Positions 7,112 through 16,972 are shown, numbered from the stretch's first letter. The stretch: DNA of 64,000 nt from Bacteroidota bacterium (GCA_947460595.1 CANHGS010000019.1:1-64000), one strand, 5' to 3'. A program made the numbers and translations. Notes: a model not told the origin generated them from the sequence alone.

Positions 7112-8740
7112 ATGAAGCACAGTTTTTTAATTCCTAGAGTTACTTTGTTGCTAATTTATATAATGGCATATAACATTGCAATTTCTCAAGAAAATAAATC
7201 AACTAATTATAGTGTTCTTGTTTCACTATTCATGGAATGGCGTGCTTTTGAAAAACCTCCTTTGAGAAATGGAGCACCTGATTATACTGTTGCAACTTTT
7301 AATAAAAGGTTACCAGTATTTAAAAAATTACAGCAAAAATTGTATGCTATTGATACATCGGCATGGAGAATTGAGAACAAGGTTGATTGGATGATAGTAT
7401 GGGCTGAAATGAATGGGTATGATTTTAATCACAGAATTTTAAAACCTTGGACAAGGGATCCTGCATTTTATAAAACCATCTGGACTGAACGCAGTGATGT
7501 TCCTGCACATGAAGGGCCTACCAATCATGCTGTCATAGACATTTGGAAATATAGTTTTCCACTTTCGCTTTCAGATAAAAATAAATTAGTTGAACAGCTG
7601 AAAGTAATTGAACCGCTTAATGAACAAGCCATGTTGAACCTAACAGGAAATGCTAAGGAACTGTGGGTAGCTGGAATAAGAGATATTAAATCACAAATTG
7701 ATGATTTAAATGAGTTATTTGAAAAATCTGGGGTGAAAGAAGATCAAAATTTGTCTGCAGCAATTCAAAAATCAATTGCATCAACAAAGAAACTGGTACA
7801 ATGGCTTGAAGCAGGTTCTTCCAAGAAAACTGGACCTTCTGGTATAGGCAAGGAAAATTATAATTGGTATGCAAAAAATGTTCATCTTGTTCCATTAACA
7901 TGGGATGACCAAGTGATCTTACTAAAAAGAGAACTCTCAAGAGCTTGGGCTTCTCTTAAATTGGAGGAACATCGAAATAGAAAATTGCCATTACTTTCTG
8001 AGGCAAATACAGCTTTGGAATATGATTCCTTGAATGAAAGATCGGTTAAGAGCATTATTCAATTCCTTGATCAGCAGCAATTGCTAACAATGAAAAACTA
8101 TTATGAACCCGCCTTGAGGGCGCACAAAGGAGGGTTTGTTCCAAAAGAGAAACGTAATTTTTTCTTGATCACCATGCATTATGATCCACGCCCTTTGTTT
8201 TCTCACTTTTATCATTGGTTTGAATTAGCGCAAATGGATCTAGAACCACATGCTTCTGAGATTCGACGTGCACCATTGTTGTATAATATTTTTGATTCAC
8301 GCAATGAAGGCATGGCAACAGCAGTTGAAGAAATTTTCATGAATGCAGGATTATATGATTCTAATCCAAGAGTAAGAGAGATTGTTTATATTTTGATTGC
8401 CCAACGTGCTGCACGAGGGTTGGGTTCGCTTTATGCCCATGCAAATGAAATGACCATGGAAGATGCCGGAAAAGTACACGCTGAATATACGCCACGCGGC
8501 TGGATGAAAACCGAGAAAGAGTTATTGAAATTTGAACAACATCTTTATTTAAGACAGCCTGGATATGGCACAAGTTATATTACTGGAAAATTCCTCATTG
8601 ATGAAGCTATGGCTGAATATGCCAGGAAAATGGAATTGACCGGTCAAATATTTTCAATCAAGAATTTTTTAGACCGGATGAACCAAATTGGTTCTGTACC
8701 AACATCATTGGCTGCTTGGGAATTAAATAACGCCAATTAG
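7112..8740 (+). CDS. DUF885-like secreted protein lacking the metal motif
   Basis: A 542-residue secreted protein with a hydrophobic N-terminus (residues ~9-25, AISQ). The overall pattern follows DUF885: an N-terminal helical half, then [18 protein letters not shown] in the place of EGWALYSE, and [20 protein letters not shown] in the place of the C-terminal GxxxGYKVG helix. The segment where HEAIPGHH should be reads [19 protein letters not shown], with no HExxxxH arrangement. It may be a pseudoenzyme, a protein with altered chemistry, or a binding partner of the divergently encoded DUF885 lipoprotein. Assignment rests on motif order only. Confidence 0.6.
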   Translation: MKHSFLIPRVTLLLIYIMAYNIAISQENKSTNYSVLVSLFMEWRAFEKPPLRNGAPDYTVATFNKRLPVFKKLQQKLYAIDTSAWRIENKVDWMIVWAEMNGYDFNHRILKPWTRDPAFYKTIWTERSDVPAHEGPTNHAVIDIWKYSFPLSLSDKNKLVEQLKVIEPLNEQAMLNLTGNAKELWVAGIRDIKSQIDDLNELFEKSGVKEDQNLSAAIQKSIASTKKLVQWLEAGSSKKTGPSGIGKENYNWYAKNVHLVPLTWDDQVILLKRELSRAWASLKLEEHRNRKLPLLSEANTALEYDSLNERSVKSIIQFLDQQQLLTMKNYYEPALRAHKGGFVPKEKRNFFLITMHYDPRPLFSHFYHWFELAQMDLEPHASEIRRAPLLYNIFDSRNEGMATAVEEIFMNAGLYDSNPRVREIVYILIAQRAARGLGSLYAHANEMTMEDAGKVHAEYTPRGWMKTEKELLKFEQHLYLRQPGYGTSYITGKFLIDEAMAEYARKMELTGQIFSIKNFLDRMNQIGSVPTSLAAWELNNAN

Positions 8741-8862
8741 TCAATGGTAGTTGGTGATGGAATCAAATTTTAGTATTTCTGCATACATTCTTCCATTCAA
8801 GGGATTCCACTTACGCCTTTTTATTATTATGTATAAATGTATTGCAAATCAATTAATTAAAA

Positions 8863-8891
8863 TTTCCGAAACCATATATGCAATTCGGAAA
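8863..8891. promoter_or_regulatory. Perfect 8 bp inverted repeat upstream of the first SusC gene
   Basis: TTTCCGAA (8863-8870) and TTCGGAAA (8884-8891) form a perfect inverted repeat with a 13 bp spacer, 120-150 bp upstream of the SusC start. Centre-to-centre spacing of 21 bp is two helical turns, which suits a dimeric regulator. It could also fold as an RNA hairpin. No regulator gene lies next to it. Confidence 0.35.
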
Positions 8892-9011
8892 CGGAAATAG
8901 TTATTTAATAATGCCTTAGAAACAACAAAATCGTTTTTTCAAAGTTTTGTGCTTTAATTTGTAGATAATAATAGTTTAACAAGACTATTTTTCACGATAC
9001 AACTACGCTAT

Positions 9012-12000
9012 ATGAGAAAAAAAATCCAAGTGATTGTTGCAATTATTGGAGTGATACTTCAGTTGCTAACTAATCAAATCAAGGCACAAAGTTCCAATTC
9101 TAATGCCGGGGGTGAACTTATAACAGTTACCGGAAAAGTTGTTGCTACTAAAGACAACCAACCCCTATCTAATGTTTCTGTGAAAGTGCTTAAGTCAAAA
9201 ACCGGAACCATTACTGGAGAGGATGGCGGATTTACCATTAAAGTTAAAAAAGGAGTGACACTCCAATTTTCAAGGGTAGATTTATTGTCGCAAAACATTT
9301 CTGTATTTGACCCTAAAATGACCATCGTAAAACTGCAGGAATCTGAAAACAATCTTTCAGATGTATTAGTCTTGGCTTATACCAATCAAAAGCGTAGCTC
9401 TTTTACGGGTGCAGTTACAACCATTAAAAATACAGTTATTGAAAACGCGCCAAATGCATCGGTTCAAGAGAGTATTCAAGGAAATGTTGCGGGGGTGCAA
9501 TCTACCAATGCAAGTGGACAGCCTGGAGGCGTTCCAAATATTAGGGTTCGTGGAATTGGCTCTATTAATGCTGGTTCTGCCCCGTTATATGTAATTGATG
9601 GTATTCCAGTGGTGAGTGGTGATATATCTGGTATGAATAGTAATACCATTGCTGGCCTAAATGCCAACGATGTGGAAACCATGTCTATTTTAAAAGACGC
9701 TGCTGCTACTTCATTGTATGGATCTAGAGCCGCAAACGGAGTTGTGTTGATTACTACAAAAAAGGGTAAATCAGGAAAATCTAAATTCAACTTTACTTAT
9801 CAGAAAGGTATCAATAACAACACCATCAGGGACGAGCAAAAAACACTTACTACCGACCAATACCTACAATATTATAGTGAGGGTTGGGTAAATGCAGGAA
9901 ATAAAGCTACTTCTTATGACTCCTTATTAACCGCAAATGGAATTAATAAGACAATCAATACCGATTGGTTTGATGCGGTTTTAAGGCAAGGTCAATATTC
10001 GCAATACAATTTAAATGCAAGTGGCGGAAATGATAAGTCTACCTATTATGCATCAGGTAGCTATTATCAATCAGACGCACCTACCAAAAGCCTTAACTAC
10101 AACAAGGCAACTTATAGAATTAACGTCTCTTCAGAACTTTCAAAAAAACTTTCTTTCAAGGGTGGTTTTAGTGGAAGCTATCAACAAACAAGTAATTTTT
10201 TGGGTGGATCATTTTTTGCTAATCCAATTAGGGCCATGTACCGTTTAGCACCATGGTTGCCCATCTATAAAAGCGATGGAAAATCTTACGAGCTTGGATA
10301 TAACAATGGATACAACCCTGTTGCTGTTCTTGAAACAACAAAACGAAAAGCTAAAACCTATAATATTTCTGCAAACGCTTCATTGAACTACAAGATTGTA
10401 AAAGGACTCACATTTGAAGGTGCTTATGCCATGGATTTTAACCATGCATTTACTAGCACCCAATATGATCCTAATGTTGGTAATGCAGTAGTGGCAGTTG
10501 GTGGAACCATAGAAAACTATACGCAAGACATTACCAATTGGGTTACAACCAATATTTTGAGATACAAATTTGATATTACACCCAATCATAAATTGGAAGC
10601 ATTTGCAGGTTATGAAGCACAAAGTAGATCAGATGTAGATATTAATATTTCTGTTAATGGAATTGCACCAGGTACCGTTACTGCTGCTGGAGGATCTAGC
10701 CCAACTTTAACAACTGGATCTGGAACAGCCAATAGATTAATCAGTAAATTTTTTAATACCAATTATTCTTATAAAGACCTATACTTTGTATCTGGATCTA
10801 TCAGAGAAGATGCTTCTTCCAGATTTGCTAAAAATTTCAGAAAAGCTATTTTTTGGTCAGTAGGCGCTGGTTGGAATATTTCTAATGAAAAGTTTTTTAA
10901 TGTAGATTGGTTAAGAGAACTAAAATTGAGAGGTAGTTATGGTTACACGGGTAATCAGGGTATTGATAATTTTGAATCTTTTGGTTTATATGGTGCAGGA
11001 AGCGATTATAACTTACAATCTGGATTAGCTCAGAATCAACTGGCAAACGATAACCTTACTTGGGAAAAAAATATCCCTTTAAATATTGGTCTTGATTTTT
11101 CTATGTTCAAGGGAAGGTTATCCGGATCTTTTGAGTGGTATACGAGAACTACAAGTGACTTGCTAATTAGTCAATCTATTCCAAGCGTTAATGGGGTAAC
11201 AAGCATTACCGTAAATAGTGGTGCCATGAAAAACACAGGGATAGAAATTAGTCTTTCATCCGTGAATATTGCACCAAAAACGCAAGGTGGTTTTAAATGG
11301 GTGACTGATTTTAATATTACTACCAATCAAAATACCATCACAGAAATTGATCCTGCTTATGTTGGTAATGCAAATTACTTGAGAAGAGTAGGGAATGATT
11401 TTTACACCCATTACCAAAGAGGTTATGCCGGCGTAAATCCAGCAAATGGCGAAGCACTTTGGTATAAAAGCGATGTGAAAGATTCAACAACAAATGTGTT
11501 TACTACTGCGCTTCCACGTTTACAATACGGAAGTGCCCTGCCTAAATTTTATGGTGGTTTGACAAATAGCTTTTCTTATAAAGGCTTTAAGTTTAGTTTT
11601 CAGTTATATGCATTTTGGGGTAATACCATTTATGACGATTATGGATACTTGCAAAAAACAGACGCCAATCTTGGATTTTCGGATCAAAGCAATGGCTTAA
11701 GCAGGTACGAGTATGGTAGACGTTGGACTACTCCAGGTCAAATTACAGATGTTCCTAAGCCAGTATTTTTGGGTACCCAATCTTCCTCTGGAAGTTTTGA
11801 AAGTAGTAGATTTTTATACGACGGAAGTTATATCAGACTTAGAGACGTAACACTGTCTTATAATTTGCCAATGCAAGTTTTAAATAAATTTAAATTAAGC
11901 AATGCAAGAATTTATTTGCGCGGACAAAATTTATTTACTTACGTGAACGATAAGCGTTTTAATACAGACCCTGAGGTTAGTATAGATGGGACTATGTCTC

Positions 12001-12053
12001 AACGACCTCCTGTATTTAACACGTTTTTATTTGGACTAGATATCAATTTTTAA
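9012..12053 (+). CDS. SusC/RagA-family TonB-dependent outer-membrane transporter
   Basis: A 1013-residue protein with a signal peptide (residues 1-26). A carboxypeptidase-regulatory-like beta-sandwich (VTGKVVATKDNQPLSNVSV) follows, then a TonB-dependent plug with the SusC signature (IRVRGIGSINAGSAPLYVIDG and NVETMSILKDAAATSLYGSRAANGV-type helix). The rest is a ~22-strand beta-barrel ending in an aromatic-rich tail (LFGLDINF). SusC proteins import ligands captured by the SusD lipoprotein. The next gene is its SusD partner, 18 bp downstream. With an SGNH hydrolase and a DctA-type symporter following, the imported substrate may be an ester or acid-bearing compound rather than a plain glycan (inference). 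Confidence 0.93.
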   Translation: MRKKIQVIVAIIGVILQLLTNQIKAQSSNSNAGGELITVTGKVVATKDNQPLSNVSVKVLKSKTGTITGEDGGFTIKVKKGVTLQFSRVDLLSQNISVFDPKMTIVKLQESENNLSDVLVLAYTNQKRSSFTGAVTTIKNTVIENAPNASVQESIQGNVAGVQSTNASGQPGGVPNIRVRGIGSINAGSAPLYVIDGIPVVSGDISGMNSNTIAGLNANDVETMSILKDAAATSLYGSRAANGVVLITTKKGKSGKSKFNFTYQKGINNNTIRDEQKTLTTDQYLQYYSEGWVNAGNKATSYDSLLTANGINKTINTDWFDAVLRQGQYSQYNLNASGGNDKSTYYASGSYYQSDAPTKSLNYNKATYRINVSSELSKKLSFKGGFSGSYQQTSNFLGGSFFANPIRAMYRLAPWLPIYKSDGKSYELGYNNGYNPVAVLETTKRKAKTYNISANASLNYKIVKGLTFEGAYAMDFNHAFTSTQYDPNVGNAVVAVGGTIENYTQDITNWVTTNILRYKFDITPNHKLEAFAGYEAQSRSDVDINISVNGIAPGTVTAAGGSSPTLTTGSGTANRLISKFFNTNYSYKDLYFVSGSIREDASSRFAKNFRKAIFWSVGAGWNISNEKFFNVDWLRELKLRGSYGYTGNQGIDNFESFGLYGAGSDYNLQSGLAQNQLANDNLTWEKNIPLNIGLDFSMFKGRLSGSFEWYTRTTSDLLISQSIPSVNGVTSITVNSGAMKNTGIEISLSSVNIAPKTQGGFKWVTDFNITTNQNTITEIDPAYVGNANYLRRVGNDFYTHYQRGYAGVNPANGEALWYKSDVKDSTTNVFTTALPRLQYGSALPKFYGGLTNSFSYKGFKFSFQLYAFWGNTIYDDYGYLQKTDANLGFSDQSNGLSRYEYGRRWTTPGQITDVPKPVFLGTQSSSGSFESSRFLYDGSYIRLRDVTLSYNLPMQVLNKFKLSNARIYLRGQNLFTYVNDKRFNTDPEVSIDGTMSQRPPVFNTFLFGLDINF

Positions 12054-12071
12054 TTGCATAAAGTTTCTTTT

Positions 12072-13667
12072 ATGAAAAAAATATATTCAATAACAGTTAT
12101 TGCTTCTTTACTTTTTATTACATCTTGTAGTAAAGACTTTTTAGATGTAAAACCACAACAAAGTGTACTAACCGAAGACGTATTTAAAAGTATGCCAACT
12201 TCAAGGGCTGCTGTAAACGGTCTTTATTCCATGTTGCAATCTTATAGTTATTATGGAAGAGACGCAATGGTTATTCCAGAAGTCTTATCAGATAATGCTA
12301 CAAGAAGTGTAAAGTCGGGTAACAGGTACACCGGAATGAATACCGTAACACATACAGCTACTGATGCCAATGTTAGTAGAATGTGGAGTCAGATGTACCA
12401 AGTAATTACCAATACTAATGCCATTATTGCCAATCAAGAAAACATTAAAAAAATAGCAACTACTCTACAGCAAGAGGAGGCTGCTCAATTGGTAGGCGAG
12501 GCATATGCAATTAGGGCGCTAGTTTATTTTGACTTAATGAAGTTTTTTGCTCGTCCATTAAAATTCACTGCCGATGGATCACACTTGGGTGTACCACTAG
12601 TAGTGAATCCAATAGTAAATATTACAGAAGTTGTATACCCTGCAAGAAATACAGCGGCTGAGGTATATGCTCAAATTGACAAAGATATTACTGCAGCTAT
12701 TGCACTTTTACCGCAAAATGGAAATGTCATTAGTAATGGAGCCGTAAATAGCACTTTGTTTAAAATAAGGATGAATAGATTTTCTACTTTGGCATTAAAA
12801 GCAAGGGTTGCTTTATATAAGTCTGATTGGACATCCGCTGCAGATGCAGCTAATCAGGTTATTGCATCTGGCAGATATTCCTTGTATACTTTTGGAACCA
12901 TGCTACAAGATTTTAGATCACAAAACAGTCCTGAATCTTTATTTGAAATAGCCAATAACACCAATGATAATCCTGGAACAGATTCTTATGCCTACTTATG
13001 TAGTCAGCAGGGCTATGGTGAAATGCTTGGAACCATGCAATCCATGAATAGTAAAAGTACGGGTACAACACTTACCACTTTTAAAGGATTGTATGAGGCT
13101 TATTCAGCTACTGATATTCGACGTGGATTTATTGCACTAGGCAATAGAAATTCAATTGGTGGCGAAACCAATGTGCCTATTCCAACTAAGTATATAAATA
13201 TTTCTACCTATATGGAAAACACCAAAGTTCTGAGATTGGCAGAAATGTACTTAATTAGAGGAGAAGCAAATGCGCAATTAGCCGTTGCAAATAATAATAG
13301 CGCTTTGTTGACAACTTCATTGACAGACGTTAACCTTATTAGAAAGTCTAGAGATACTGCTTCTGCTACAAAACCATTTAATGCGGTGCTAACAGGTACT
13401 CCTCCGGCTGGAAGTATTTCTGCCACAGCATTCATTGACAGTATTTTTGTAGAAAGAAGAAAAGAATTTGCTTTTGAAGGGCAGCGTTTATTTGACTTAA
13501 ACAGAAGCCAAGCAAGTTTTGTAAAAATTAGTTCTGGTGGAAATGCAACTTCTAGATTAATACAATATACCGCCACTACGTCTAGTTACTATTATAGAAC
13601 TTTATTGCCAATACCAATTGCTCAGGTTCAAAACAATAGTAATATGGTACAAAATCCTGGGTTTTAA
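12072..13667 (+). CDS. SusD/RagB-family substrate-binding lipoprotein
   Basis: A 531-residue lipoprotein. The start is the ATG at 12072 (MKKIYSITV); a TTG directly after the SusC stop is less likely. The signal peptide ends with the lipobox ITSC, followed by SKDFLDVKPQQSV, the usual SusD N-terminus. Tetratricopeptide-like helices (residues ~60-190, GEAYAIRALVYFDLMKFF) precede the C-terminal SusD domain, which carries ERRKEFAFEGQRLFDL and the terminal LLPIPIAQVQNNSNMVQNPGF block. It forms the lid of the SusCD importer with the preceding gene. The ligand cannot be read from the sequence. Confidence 0.93.
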   Translation: MKKIYSITVIASLLFITSCSKDFLDVKPQQSVLTEDVFKSMPTSRAAVNGLYSMLQSYSYYGRDAMVIPEVLSDNATRSVKSGNRYTGMNTVTHTATDANVSRMWSQMYQVITNTNAIIANQENIKKIATTLQQEEAAQLVGEAYAIRALVYFDLMKFFARPLKFTADGSHLGVPLVVNPIVNITEVVYPARNTAAEVYAQIDKDITAAIALLPQNGNVISNGAVNSTLFKIRMNRFSTLALKARVALYKSDWTSAADAANQVIASGRYSLYTFGTMLQDFRSQNSPESLFEIANNTNDNPGTDSYAYLCSQQGYGEMLGTMQSMNSKSTGTTLTTFKGLYEAYSATDIRRGFIALGNRNSIGGETNVPIPTKYINISTYMENTKVLRLAEMYLIRGEANAQLAVANNNSALLTTSLTDVNLIRKSRDTASATKPFNAVLTGTPPAGSISATAFIDSIFVERRKEFAFEGQRLFDLNRSQASFVKISSGGNATSRLIQYTATTSSYYYRTLLPIPIAQVQNNSNMVQNPGF

Positions 13668-13691
13668 TAGAAACCCAAATTGTAATTGTAT

Positions 13692-14447
13692 ATGAGAAAG
13701 TTGAATGTTACAGGGTTAATTACTTTACTATTGTTTCTTTTCTTTTCTAATCAGTCTTTTGCAGCTGAAAAGAAAGACACCGTAAGGGTTTTGTTTGTTG
13801 GTAATAGTTATGTGTATTACAATAATTTAGCGCAGATGATTGGCTTAATTACTGATAGTATGGATACAAAAATTGTTTGTAAAAAATCCACAGTTGGAGC
13901 CGCAACACTAGGACAACACTGGAATAATGCAAGGGGGCTTAAATCAAAGCAATTGATAGCCACTAATAAGTTTGATATTGTTGTTATTCAAGACAACAGT
14001 ATGTGGCCCTTAGAGCATAAAGATAGTTTGTTAATAAACGGAGGTCTCTTTTGTAAGTATATTCGGGAACATGGCGCCAAACCATATTTGTATAATACTT
14101 GGGCAAGAGAAAAGACACCCGAAACTCAATCAAGCATCAATGAGGCATATAGCGATTTAGCAAAATCTGAAAATGCGGTCAATGTTCCAGTTGGTTCTAG
14201 CTGGGATTTAGCAAGAAAAACTTTTCCCTCAATGAAACTATTTAGTGATGATGGTTCTCATCCCTCAGCGGTGGGATCTTTTTTAATTGCATTAAATTTT
14301 ATTAAGAAAATAACAGGCGCTTTGCCAAAAAAATACGCAACGGTATATAATTATTTTGACAAAGATGGAGAGACATTTAGGATCATGCAACTTACTGATT
14401 CCGAAATTCAATCTTGTGTAAGTATTGTTAACACAGTGATTCAATAG
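13692..14447 (+). CDS. Secreted SGNH/GDSL-type hydrolase
   Basis: A 251-residue protein; the ATG at 13692 is chosen (MRKLNVTG), giving a signal peptide to about residue 24 (SFAA). Block I reads VLFVGNSYVYYNN, with the nucleophilic Ser in GNSY rather than GDS, as in DUF4886-like members. A glycine (GAATLG), an Asn-like block (VVIQDNSMW) and the C-terminal DDGSHPSAVG (catalytic Asp and His) complete the SGNH set. Such enzymes are periplasmic esterases or deacylases. It follows the SusCD pair in an operon-like row and precedes a dicarboxylate symporter, so it may cleave an ester from the imported compound. Confidence 0.8.
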   Translation: MRKLNVTGLITLLLFLFFSNQSFAAEKKDTVRVLFVGNSYVYYNNLAQMIGLITDSMDTKIVCKKSTVGAATLGQHWNNARGLKSKQLIATNKFDIVVIQDNSMWPLEHKDSLLINGGLFCKYIREHGAKPYLYNTWAREKTPETQSSINEAYSDLAKSENAVNVPVGSSWDLARKTFPSMKLFSDDGSHPSAVGSFLIALNFIKKITGALPKKYATVYNYFDKDGETFRIMQLTDSEIQSCVSIVNTVIQ

Positions 14448-14466
14448 AATCTATAAGCAAGCGATC

Positions 14467-15687
14467 ATGGTAAAAAAAATTGCAACTAACCTTACCTTTT
14501 GGGTATTATTTGCTATCACATCAGGTATTATTGTTGGACATTTTTTTCCAGCCACAGGGGTAGCCATGCAGCCGCTTGGCAAATATTTTATTGATGTTAT
14601 TAAATTATTTATCTATCCAATTATACTACTCACCATTGTAACAGGTATTTGTGGAATGGGGGATTTAAAAAAAGTAGGAAAAGTTGGCGGCAAAGCACTT
14701 ATTTATTTTGAAATTATAACTACCGTTGCTTTATTAATTGGAATTGCCGTAGGGTATCTTTTAGAACCAGGAGCTTCAGTTAATACCAGTATTGTAGCTA
14801 AAGGCGACATTTCTAAGTATAGTAGCGGTAATGTTTCTATATCTTGGGTTCAATTTTTTCAAGACAATCTTACCATTCAGGTTTTACTCTTTGCAATTAT
14901 TGCTGGTGTTATTGTTAGTAAAATAAAATACAAGGATGCTATTTTACCTAAGGTATATTGGACGTCAAAATACGTTTTTAAAGGGCTTCATTTAGTAATG
15001 AAACTGGCTCCTATTGGTGCATTCGGCGGCATGGCCTACACTATTGGAAAATATGGTGTTGCTACTTTACTTCCACTGGGAAAATTAATGGCTTGTGTAT
15101 ACATTACAATGGCATTATTTGTATTCCTCATTTTGGGGTCTGTATTGCGTTATTATAAAATAAGTATTTGGAAATTTTTAGGATACATCAAAAATGAATT
15201 ATTAATTGTTTTAGGTACCTCTTCTTCTGAAGCTGCTTTGCCTTCATTGATGGAGAAATTAGAACAGATGGGTTGTCATAAATCTGTTGTGGGGCTGGTA
15301 GTGCCTGCTGGATACTCATTTAATTTAGACGGAACTTCTATTTACTTATCAATGGCCATTATATTTTTGGCTCAGGTTTTTCATATACAATTAAGTATGG
15401 ATCAAATTATAACCATCATTGGTATTTTGATGGTTACTTCTAAAGGTGCTGCGGGTGTAACTGGTAGCGGATTTATTATTTTAGCTTCCACATTAACAGC
15501 TACAAAGGTGATACCCATAGAAGGACTAGCCCTGTTATTAGGGGTTGACCGCTTTATGTCTGAAGCAAGGGCTATTACTAATTTTATTGGAAATGGGGTG
15601 GCTACTATTTTCATCTCTAACAATGAAAAAATGTTTGATCGTTCTAGGATGTATAAGGCTTTTGGGATGCACGAAAAACAACTTTAA
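14467..15687 (+). CDS. Dicarboxylate/amino acid:cation symporter (SDF family, DctA-like)
   Basis: A 406-residue inner-membrane protein with about eight transmembrane helices and two re-entrant hairpins. Diagnostic motifs are the serine-rich hairpin LGTSSSEAALPSL and the helix PAGYSFNLDGTSIYL, both characteristic of DctA-type C4-dicarboxylate carriers, plus a later SKGAAGVTGSGF hairpin. The family couples uptake of succinate, fumarate, malate or acidic amino acids to Na+ or H+. It lies 19 bp after the SGNH gene and ends the SusCD operon. The context suggests transport of an acid released from the SusCD-imported substrate. Confidence 0.9.
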   Translation: MVKKIATNLTFWVLFAITSGIIVGHFFPATGVAMQPLGKYFIDVIKLFIYPIILLTIVTGICGMGDLKKVGKVGGKALIYFEIITTVALLIGIAVGYLLEPGASVNTSIVAKGDISKYSSGNVSISWVQFFQDNLTIQVLLFAIIAGVIVSKIKYKDAILPKVYWTSKYVFKGLHLVMKLAPIGAFGGMAYTIGKYGVATLLPLGKLMACVYITMALFVFLILGSVLRYYKISIWKFLGYIKNELLIVLGTSSSEAALPSLMEKLEQMGCHKSVVGLVVPAGYSFNLDGTSIYLSMAIIFLAQVFHIQLSMDQIITIIGILMVTSKGAAGVTGSGFIILASTLTATKVIPIEGLALLLGVDRFMSEARAITNFIGNGVATIFISNNEKMFDRSRMYKAFGMHEKQL

Positions 15688-15715
15688 TGCCTACTATTTG
15701 TTGTTATTAGTAACT

Positions 15716-15862
15716 ATGATTGGGCATTTCTTTGTATATTTTCTGCCTTCTGAAAAAGGAAATTCTAATGCCCCTGTTCTCTTTACGCCCAATGTTTTTC
15801 CAATTTCATCAGGTATGATTATTTTCATGGCAATTACCTTGTTTTCTTATGAGATGTGGTAA
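15716..15862 (+). CDS. Possible small membrane peptide after the symporter gene
   Basis: A 48-codon frame starting MIGHFFVYFLPSEKG, with a second hydrophobic stretch (SSGMIIFMAITLFSYEMW). It begins 28 bp after the symporter stop, on the same strand. The open frame extends upstream into the symporter gene in another register, so the true start is unclear. No family is recognised. It could be a real small membrane protein or the surviving end of a lost gene. Confidence 0.3.
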   Translation: MIGHFFVYFLPSEKGNSNAPVLFTPNVFPISSGMIIFMAITLFSYEMW

Positions 15863-15883
15863 TTGTTTAATTTCATCATTTCC

Positions 15884-16123
15884 CTAAAAGTTCACCCTAC
15901 TCAAAACCGGAAAATGATCAGAAGGGAATTTGCCATTATTGGTATCAGTAAGAACACCTCATTTTAATACTTTAAAATGAGCAGAGGTGAAAATGTGATC
16001 AATAATATTATCATCATTTAAATTGACACCAAATCCCTGAAAACTTCCATTAGGTACCCAAGAGCAAATGCGATTAATTTTTGCATCCCAACCCAGTCCT
16101 GGTTTTTCAGGAGTTTCCAATGG
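15884..16123 (-). pseudogene. Endonuclease/exonuclease/phosphatase-family remnant
   Basis: Read leftward, the frame encodes ICSWVPNGSFQGFG, then DHIFTSAHFKVLK, an in-frame TGA stop (15959-15961), and finally GVLTDTNNGKFPSDHFPVL before the terminal stop at 15884. The (I)DHIF ... SDHFPV pattern is the C-terminus of secreted endonuclease/exonuclease/phosphatase domain proteins, with the conserved SDH catalytic histidine. The 5' end is missing beyond 16123. This makes it a truncated, stop-containing pseudogene in the 300 bp spacer before the GntR gene. Confidence 0.65.
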
Positions 16124-16166
16124 TCAGTGTTTGGGCATCTATATTTTAAACTGAATACTCAAAAAA

Positions 16167-16868
16167 CTATGAAAACAATCTTGCAAAGTGGTTTTCTAAA
16201 TGATTCCGCATACCGTTTCTAAATTGCTCCGGAGTGCCAGTCTCTAAAATATGTACAAGTTCTATGTGAGACACAAACATTTTAAGCATCAACTGTTTTT
16301 TTAACAAGCCACTATTGTGAACATAATCAAAAACAGGTAATAACATTTTTTGAAATTTCTTTAATGTGTCATTTCCTGTAATCTCATAGAGTTTTCCATG
16401 AAATGCAATTTCATGTTCTACATTAAATAAATGGAATTGTGTTGCTGGAGGTTCGTTCTCTACTATATGCTTTAATTCATCAATGTCTTTTTTGGTAATT
16501 CTATTGAAGAGTAAATCGGCCATGCCAATTTCTAAAACAAGTCTAATTTCAAATACTTCTCTCAATGTTTCGGGAGTAAGAATATGTGGATTCATACTCT
16601 TGCTCATATTTCCAAACAAGTCTGGGCTTGTAATCACTGATCCTTTTTTCTTCTTGGATTCAATTAATCCCATCATCCTAAGTCTTAATAAAGCCTCTCT
16701 TACAACAGTTCTGCTTACACCAAGTTGTTGTGTTAATTCCAATTCCGTTGGAATACTGTCACCAATCTTAAGTTGTTGTTGCTGTAATAATTGAACAAGG
16801 TTTGCTTCTACCTTATCTACCAGACTCACATTTTCAATGGTATTAAAAGTAATATTTCTAGATCCCAT
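16167..16868 (-). CDS. GntR/FadR-type transcriptional regulator of the sialic-acid locus
   Basis: A 233-residue regulator. The N-terminal winged helix (residues ~12-80) has the GntR signature IPTELELTQQLGVSRTVVREALLRLRMMGLI and a basic wing (KKKKGS). The C-terminal FCD domain (~95-225) is all-helical and has the metal-site histidines typical of this class (EHEIAFH, HIELVH, RNHLENHF). FCD regulators respond to organic acids; NanR, which senses N-acetylneuraminate, belongs here. It is divergent from the nan SusCD operon, and near-identical 18 bp sites lie next to its own start and over the SusC promoter. Probably a repressor relieved by sialic acid (inference). Confidence 0.88.
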   Translation of the reverse strand: MGSRNITFNTIENVSLVDKVEANLVQLLQQQQLKIGDSIPTELELTQQLGVSRTVVREALLRLRMMGLIESKKKKGSVITSPDLFGNMSKSMNPHILTPETLREVFEIRLVLEIGMADLLFNRITKKDIDELKHIVENEPPATQFHLFNVEHEIAFHGKLYEITGNDTLKKFQKMLLPVFDYVHNSGLLKKQLMLKMFVSHIELVHILETGTPEQFRNGMRNHLENHFARLFS

Positions 16869-16875
16869 GGTTTTG

Positions 16876-16893
16876 TTATGTATTACTTAATAC
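16876..16893 (-). promoter_or_regulatory. Putative GntR operator, site 1
   Basis: TTATGTATTACTTAATAC lies 8 bp upstream of the regulator's start codon. It matches site 2 (17003-17020, opposite strand) at 15 of 18 positions and contains the GTATnAC core that resembles FadR-subfamily operators (GT ... AC). GTATTA/TAATAC within it is an inverted repeat. Binding here would give autorepression. Confidence 0.55.
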
Positions 16894-16972
16894 GAAATTA
16901 TTGAATAAAGTTGACTGTTTTAATATTTTCATTTAATTGATAATCAATGAAATAAAAAAAATCTGCCAAATA

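Noticed and set aside
9476..9790. Leftward frame inside SusC
   Set aside because: Shadow of the SusC plug domain.
15545..15715. Second-register frame within the symporter 3' end, including an MKKCLIVLGC-type start
   Set aside because: It overlaps the well-supported symporter reading frame; the lipobox-like residues are coincidental.
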